Positions 6,044 through 7,678 of a stretch of DNA of 7,678 nt are shown here, piece after piece. Made by a program: the position numbers and the translations under genes. Each line of letters starts with the position of its first letter. The stretch's first letter is position 1. The stretch lies in contig RHKR01000090.1 in the NCBI GenBank assembly GCA_008363265.1, positions 1-7,678 of the forward strand, given 5' to 3'. The DNA is from Chlorobiota bacterium. GTDB lineage: Bacteria; Bacteroidota; Ignavibacteria; Ignavibacteriales; Ignavibacteriaceae. The notes below the pieces were generated by a model that ran no database searches, was not told where the DNA came from, and saw only the letters and a list, made by a program, of their open reading frames with translations.

Positions 6044-7456
6044 ATGTTACAAGGACTTGACAGAAAACTTTTTGATTCGTTCCCCGGGAAGGTGGTGAGG
6101 AAAGACCTCACGAAGAAGCTCCGTTCGGGGATCAATGTGCCGGTATTCGTGCTCGAATACCTCCTGGCGCAGTATTGCGCGTCGGATGACGAGCAGACGA
6201 TCATCGAGGGGACAGAGCGCGTAAAACAGATACTCGAGCAGAATTATGTCCGGCCCGACGAGGCGGAGAGGATTAAATCGCGCGTGCGGGAGAGGGGAAG
6301 CTACAAGGTGATCGACAAGGTTACCGTGAGGCTGAACGAAAAGAAAGACCTCTACGAAGCCGTCCTCTCGAACCTGGGACTGAAGAATGTTGAAGTGCAG
6401 ACAGACTTCATTAAAAAATACGACAGGCTCCTTGCCGGGGGTATCTGGTGCATAGTGAACCTGACCTACTTCTACGATCCCGAGTCGAATGTTTCACCCT
6501 TCACGATCACCGAGCTGAAGCCGATCCAGATGCCGGGTATCAACCTTGAGTCCATACTCGAGGAACGGAAAAAATTCACGAAGGAAGAGTGGATGGCCGC
6601 GCTTCTGCGGAGCGTGGGTTATGATCCGGAAAACCTCGAGGAAAAGACCAAGTGGCACTTCATCGCGAGGATGATCCCCTTCGTTGAGAACAATTACAAC
6701 CTGCTTGAGCTCGGGCCGCGCGGCACAGGTAAATCGTACATCTATGACGAGATCTCTCCCAACTCGATCCTGCTTTCAGGCGGGAAGACGACCGTGGCGA
6801 ACCTCTTCTACAACATGGCCACCAGGACCGTGGGGCTGATCGGCATGTGGGATATCGTGGCGTTCGATGAAGTGGGGGGTATCGACATGCGCGAGAAAGA
6901 CACGGTGCAGATAATGAAAGGCTACATGGCGAACGGAGCCTTCGCCCGCGGTAAAGAGCACGTGAACGCGAACGCATCGCTGGTCTTCCTGGGGAATATC
7001 GACGGTGACCCGGTTGAGATAGCGAAAACCCGCCACCTGCTGGAGCCGCTTCCGGAACAGATGATAGATTCGGCGTTCATCGACAGGTTCCATTCGTACA
7101 TCCCTGGTTGGGAAGTACCCAAAATGAAGCCGGAATATTTCACGGACGGTTACGGCTTCATCAGTGACTATCTGGCCGAATGGTACAAGGAGATGAGGAA
7201 GAAAACGTTCGCCGACGCGATCGAGAAACATTTCAAATATAACGGCGACATGAATCAGAGGGACATCATCGCCGTCCGCAAAACCGTCAGCGGTCTGCTG
7301 AAACTCCTCTACCCGCACGGCGAATTCACGAAGGATGAACTCCGCGAATGCGTCGACTATGCCGTCGCCACCCGCCGCCGCGTAAAGGAACAGCTCTTCA
7401 AGATCGGCGGGGATGAATTTAAGCATGTTGAGCTGGGAGTGGGAGAGATAGTGTAG
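6044..7456 (+). CDS. brxL: BrxL-family AAA+ protein lacking the Lon-like C-terminal domain
   Basis: BrxL is the AAA+ DNA-associated factor of type 1 and some other BREX systems, needed for phage restriction. This product has 470 residues. It shows the family N-terminus (SFPGKVVRKDLTKKLRSG, 12-29; VFVLEYLLAQYCA, 34-46; NYVRPDEAERIKSR, 67-80), then an AAA+ module: Walker A GPRGTGKS (224-231), Walker B IVAFDEV (271-277, D275/E276), sensor-1 N318 in VFLGNID, and DRFH with a candidate arginine finger R348. It then ends at RRRVKEQLFKIGGDEFKHVE plus seven residues. Type 1 BrxL proteins are usually about 670-690 residues, with a Lon-protease-like domain beginning right after this point; here it is missing. 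The final codons, GAG ATA GTG TAG, run into a 7-bp minisatellite, so the gene may be truncated, although short natural forms may exist. The ATPase core appears intact. Confidence 0.93.
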   Translation: MLQGLDRKLFDSFPGKVVRKDLTKKLRSGINVPVFVLEYLLAQYCASDDEQTIIEGTERVKQILEQNYVRPDEAERIKSRVRERGSYKVIDKVTVRLNEKKDLYEAVLSNLGLKNVEVQTDFIKKYDRLLAGGIWCIVNLTYFYDPESNVSPFTITELKPIQMPGINLESILEERKKFTKEEWMAALLRSVGYDPENLEEKTKWHFIARMIPFVENNYNLLELGPRGTGKSYIYDEISPNSILLSGGKTTVANLFYNMATRTVGLIGMWDIVAFDEVGGIDMREKDTVQIMKGYMANGAFARGKEHVNANASLVFLGNIDGDPVEIAKTRHLLEPLPEQMIDSAFIDRFHSYIPGWEVPKMKPEYFTDGYGFISDYLAEWYKEMRKKTFADAIEKHFKYNGDMNQRDIIAVRKTVSGLLKLLYPHGEFTKDELRECVDYAVATRRRVKEQLFKIGGDEFKHVELGVGEIV

Positions 7457-7482
7457 AGTGTGGAGTGTGGAGTGTAGAGTGT
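7448..7482. repeat. GTGTRGA heptad repeat overlapping the brxL stop
   Basis: GTGTAGA, GTGTGGA, GTGTGGA, GTGTAGA and a partial GTGT follow each other without gaps from 7451. The brxL stop TAG (7454-7456) is inside the first heptad, and ATAGTGTAGAGTGT (7448-7461) also occurs in reverse complement near 7658-7671. The array is the mirror image of 7613-7678. Confidence 0.9.
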
Positions 7483-7486
7483 CCAA

Positions 7487-7592
7487 GGTTACACGGATTC
7501 CACGGATTTAAGCAGATTTCACGGATTTTTTTAGGACGCGCTTGTCCCTGTGGGAGATACACACTGATTGAGCAGATTAACGCGGATTTTTT
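7487..7592. repeat. ACGGATT-type interspersed repeat
   Basis: GTTACACGGATTCCACGGAT at 7488 matches 1450 with one difference. Further degenerate units follow: AAGCAGATTTCACGGATTTT (7510-7529), GAGCAGATTAACGCGGATTT (about 7570-7589). CGCGCTTGTCCCTGTGGGAG (7536-7555) recalls the CCCC...GGGG segment of the 1465-1532 repeat. No coding potential is seen in 7457-7678. Confidence 0.7.
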
Positions 7593-7612
7593 GGTAATGG
7601 TGCATAAAAATC

Positions 7613-7678
7613 TTCACCCTCTACACTCCACACTATACCCTCTACACTCCACACTATACACTCTACACTATTCACTCT
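7613..7678. repeat. Inverted heptad repeat array (TCYACAC)
   Basis: At least nine 7-base units (TTCACCC, TCTACAC, TCCACAC, TATACCC, TCTACAC, TCCACAC, TATACAC, TCTACAC, TATTCAC) run to the window edge in exact register. This is the reverse complement of the array at 7451-7482; for example AGTGTAGAGTGT (7471-7482) pairs perfectly with ACACTCTACACT (7658-7669). The pair flanks the ACGGATT-type repeat and could form a long hairpin in RNA downstream of brxL. Confidence 0.9.

Noticed and set aside
7448..7482. Heptad repeat as a phase-variation switch for brxL
   Set aside because: The stop codon is inside the first heptad, so changing the number of later heptads would not alter the reading frame before it.
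6776..7486. Reverse-strand open frame of 236 codons
   Set aside because: It lies opposite the AAA+ domain of brxL and its start falls in the heptad repeat; the sense frame has clear Walker motifs.

Overview
The window carries the 3' end of a BREX-type phage-defence locus. It has pglZ (3523-6033) followed after 10 bases by a BrxL-family AAA+ gene (6044-7456). Just upstream are three solitary accessory genes: a DUF4143-type AAA+ ATPase, an AbiEi-like winged-helix regulator, and a small MNT-type nucleotidyltransferase. All five genes read on the + strand. The pglZ-brxL order is that of the end of a type 1 BREX operon (brxA-brxB-brxC-pglX-pglZ-brxL). No pglX, brxC, brxB or brxA lies in the window; if present they are upstream of base 1.

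The organism is probably a bacterium of the Bacteroidota/Chlorobiota/Ignavibacteriota group or a similar environmental lineage. This is a soft inference from weak or absent Shine-Dalgarno sequences at several genes and from repeat-laden intergenic DNA of a style I associate with those genomes. By eye, pglZ and brxL are clearly more GC-rich than the accessory genes and spacers, so the accessory block looks like later additions.

Layout: 1-150, three copies of a 53-bp tandem repeat; 157-235, AT-rich palindromic 32-bp repeats; 274-1410, the ATPase; 1411-1931, a gene-free spacer of several tandem repeats, another 53-bp array and an AT-rich leader; 1932-2909, the winged-helix protein; 2919-3058, a two-copy 53-bp array plus nearly the same AT-rich leader; 3059-3421, the nucleotidyltransferase, whose 3' end runs into a second copy of the AT-rich palindromes; 3468-3506, a hairpin; 3523-7456, pglZ-brxL; 7448-7678, an inverted pair of 7-bp minisatellites around a copy of a repeat also found near 1450.

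PglZ (alkaline-phosphatase fold) and BrxL (AAA+ DNA-associated factor) are core BREX proteins acting with the PglX methyltransferase. Most notable: (1) BrxL stops where the Lon-like C-terminal domain should begin, with its stop codon inside a minisatellite; (2) each accessory gene is bounded by shared repeats, and a ~50-bp direct repeat brackets the whole three-gene block next to pglZ; (3) the regulator and nucleotidyltransferase genes have nearly identical upstream leaders, suggesting a split toxin-antitoxin-like pair; the nucleotidyltransferase has no HEPN partner.
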